Assembly (NCBI GenBank): GCA_002705385.1
Contig: PAFO01000030.1
Location: 1 to 5,651 of the forward strand
From: Flavobacteriaceae bacterium
GTDB taxonomy: Bacteria > Bacteroidota > Bacteroidia > Flavobacteriales > Flavobacteriaceae
Direction of reading: 5' to 3'
Length of the DNA stretch: 5,651 nucleotides
Shown here: positions 5,261 to 5,651 of the stretch, piece by piece
Numbering within the stretch: position 1 is the first letter of the stretch
Layout: each line of letters opens with the position of its first letter
The notes under the pieces: generated by a model
The model's database searches: none
The model's input: only the letters and a program-made list of their open reading frames with translations
What the model was told of the DNA's origin: nothing
Translations under genes and position numbers: made by a program

Positions 5261-5651
5261 AGGAATTTAGTTTATCTATAATAAAATTAATTCTTGATTC
5301 TATTTTACCTTCAGGTACTTGAATTATTTGATGTGACTGGCTATATATATATTTAATAAATGAATAATAATGTTTTGCCTCATCAAAGGTTTCTAATCTT
5401 TGATAATCTGTTATATAGATTTCTTTCCATGGAGCAAGTAAAAAAACTAAATCATATTGAAATTCAGAAACTCTGTCATACCAAAATTTAGAATCTTTAT
5501 TAATGGCTTTAAGATAAGCGAATATATCATGGATACCCCTATCATAAAAAACATAGGGGGAATCTATTTTTAAATCTTCTAAAGCTTCAAATTGTTTTTT
5601 CCTACCAGAAAATAAAGCTTCACTAAATTCTTGAGGATTAGATTGAAAATA
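5253..5651 (-). CDS. AAA_28-type ATP-binding protein, 3' part (5' end outside window)
   Basis: An open frame on the minus strand enters from the window edge and ends at TAA 5253-5255, giving the last 132 residues. It resembles the C-terminal two thirds of AAA_28-type ATPases, NadR-kinase-like P-loop proteins of about 180-190 residues that are common in Bacteroidota. Visible family features are NPQEFSEALFSGRKKQF (5-21), VFYDRGIHDIFAYL (34-47) with the strand-D-R-G typical of nucleotide-kinase-like folds, YDLVFLLAPWKEIY (66-79), DYQRLETF (82-89) in the lid region, and VPEGKIESRINFII (112-125). The P-loop should lie beyond 5651, so I cannot confirm it is intact. The substrate is unknown. Its stop overlaps the recQ start by ATGAATAA, which suggests that it leads or belongs to the recQ-fmt operon. 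Confidence 0.85.
   Translation of the reverse strand, partial: YFQSNPQEFSEALFSGRKKQFEALEDLKIDSPYVFYDRGIHDIFAYLKAINKDSKFWYDRVSEFQYDLVFLLAPWKEIYITDYQRLETFDEAKHYYSFIKYIYSQSHQIIQVPEGKIESRINFIIDKLNSYE

Noticed and set aside
1..5651. Mobile element, CRISPR array, toxin-antitoxin or phage defence system
   Set aside because: No transposase, integrase, spaced repeat array or recognisable defence module appears. RecQ and the AAA_28-type ATPase sit in what looks like a conserved housekeeping neighbourhood.

Overview
The window looks like a chromosomal segment of an AT-rich member of Bacteroidota, most likely a flavobacterium. Four things suggest this: a START_2-type protein and an AAA_28-type ATPase of the kinds common in that group, a RecQ with its cysteine cluster near the C-terminus, Bacteroidota-type promoters (TTTG or TTG, then TAnnTTTG) and no clear Shine-Dalgarno sites. 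From memory, the order AAA_28 ATPase - recQ - fmt - HU - YqgE/AlgH - class IV aminotransferase-like - START-like - tRNA-Met is a familiar Flavobacteriia neighbourhood. I see no mobile element, CRISPR array or sign of recent transfer. Genus cannot be told from this window.

Layout, left to right. A minus-strand tRNA with anticodon CAU (4-77) has its own promoter. A plus-strand pair follows, 7 bases apart: a START-like protein (193-585) and a class IV aminotransferase-like protein (593-1411). This pair converges on a minus-strand block, and the stop codons overlap at 1408-1411. Read in its own direction, the minus-strand block is the 3' part of an AAA_28-type ATPase (5253-5651, cut by the window edge), recQ (3368-5260), fmt (2416-3375), a 123-base spacer with a good promoter, HU (2020-2292), a strong intrinsic terminator (1973-1997), and YqgE/AlgH (1408-1953).

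The first three minus-strand genes appear translationally coupled, because both junctions use the identical 8-base overlap ATGAATAA. Fmt formylates initiator Met-tRNA. RecQ is a DNA repair helicase. HU is the abundant nucleoid protein and has its own promoter. YqgE has almost no promoter space and may depend on readthrough past the HU terminator.

The most notable observation is the aminotransferase-like gene. It aligns to the fold-type IV PLP family without gaps through the catalytic region but has serine at the position of the PLP-binding lysine, and it has lost the YGD motif. It looks like a pseudoenzyme or a repurposed PLP-fold protein, co-transcribed with a START-like ligand-binding protein. 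A second notable point is an 11-A run near the 3' end of recQ: a one-base slip in either direction would stop RecQ early and break its coupling to fmt.
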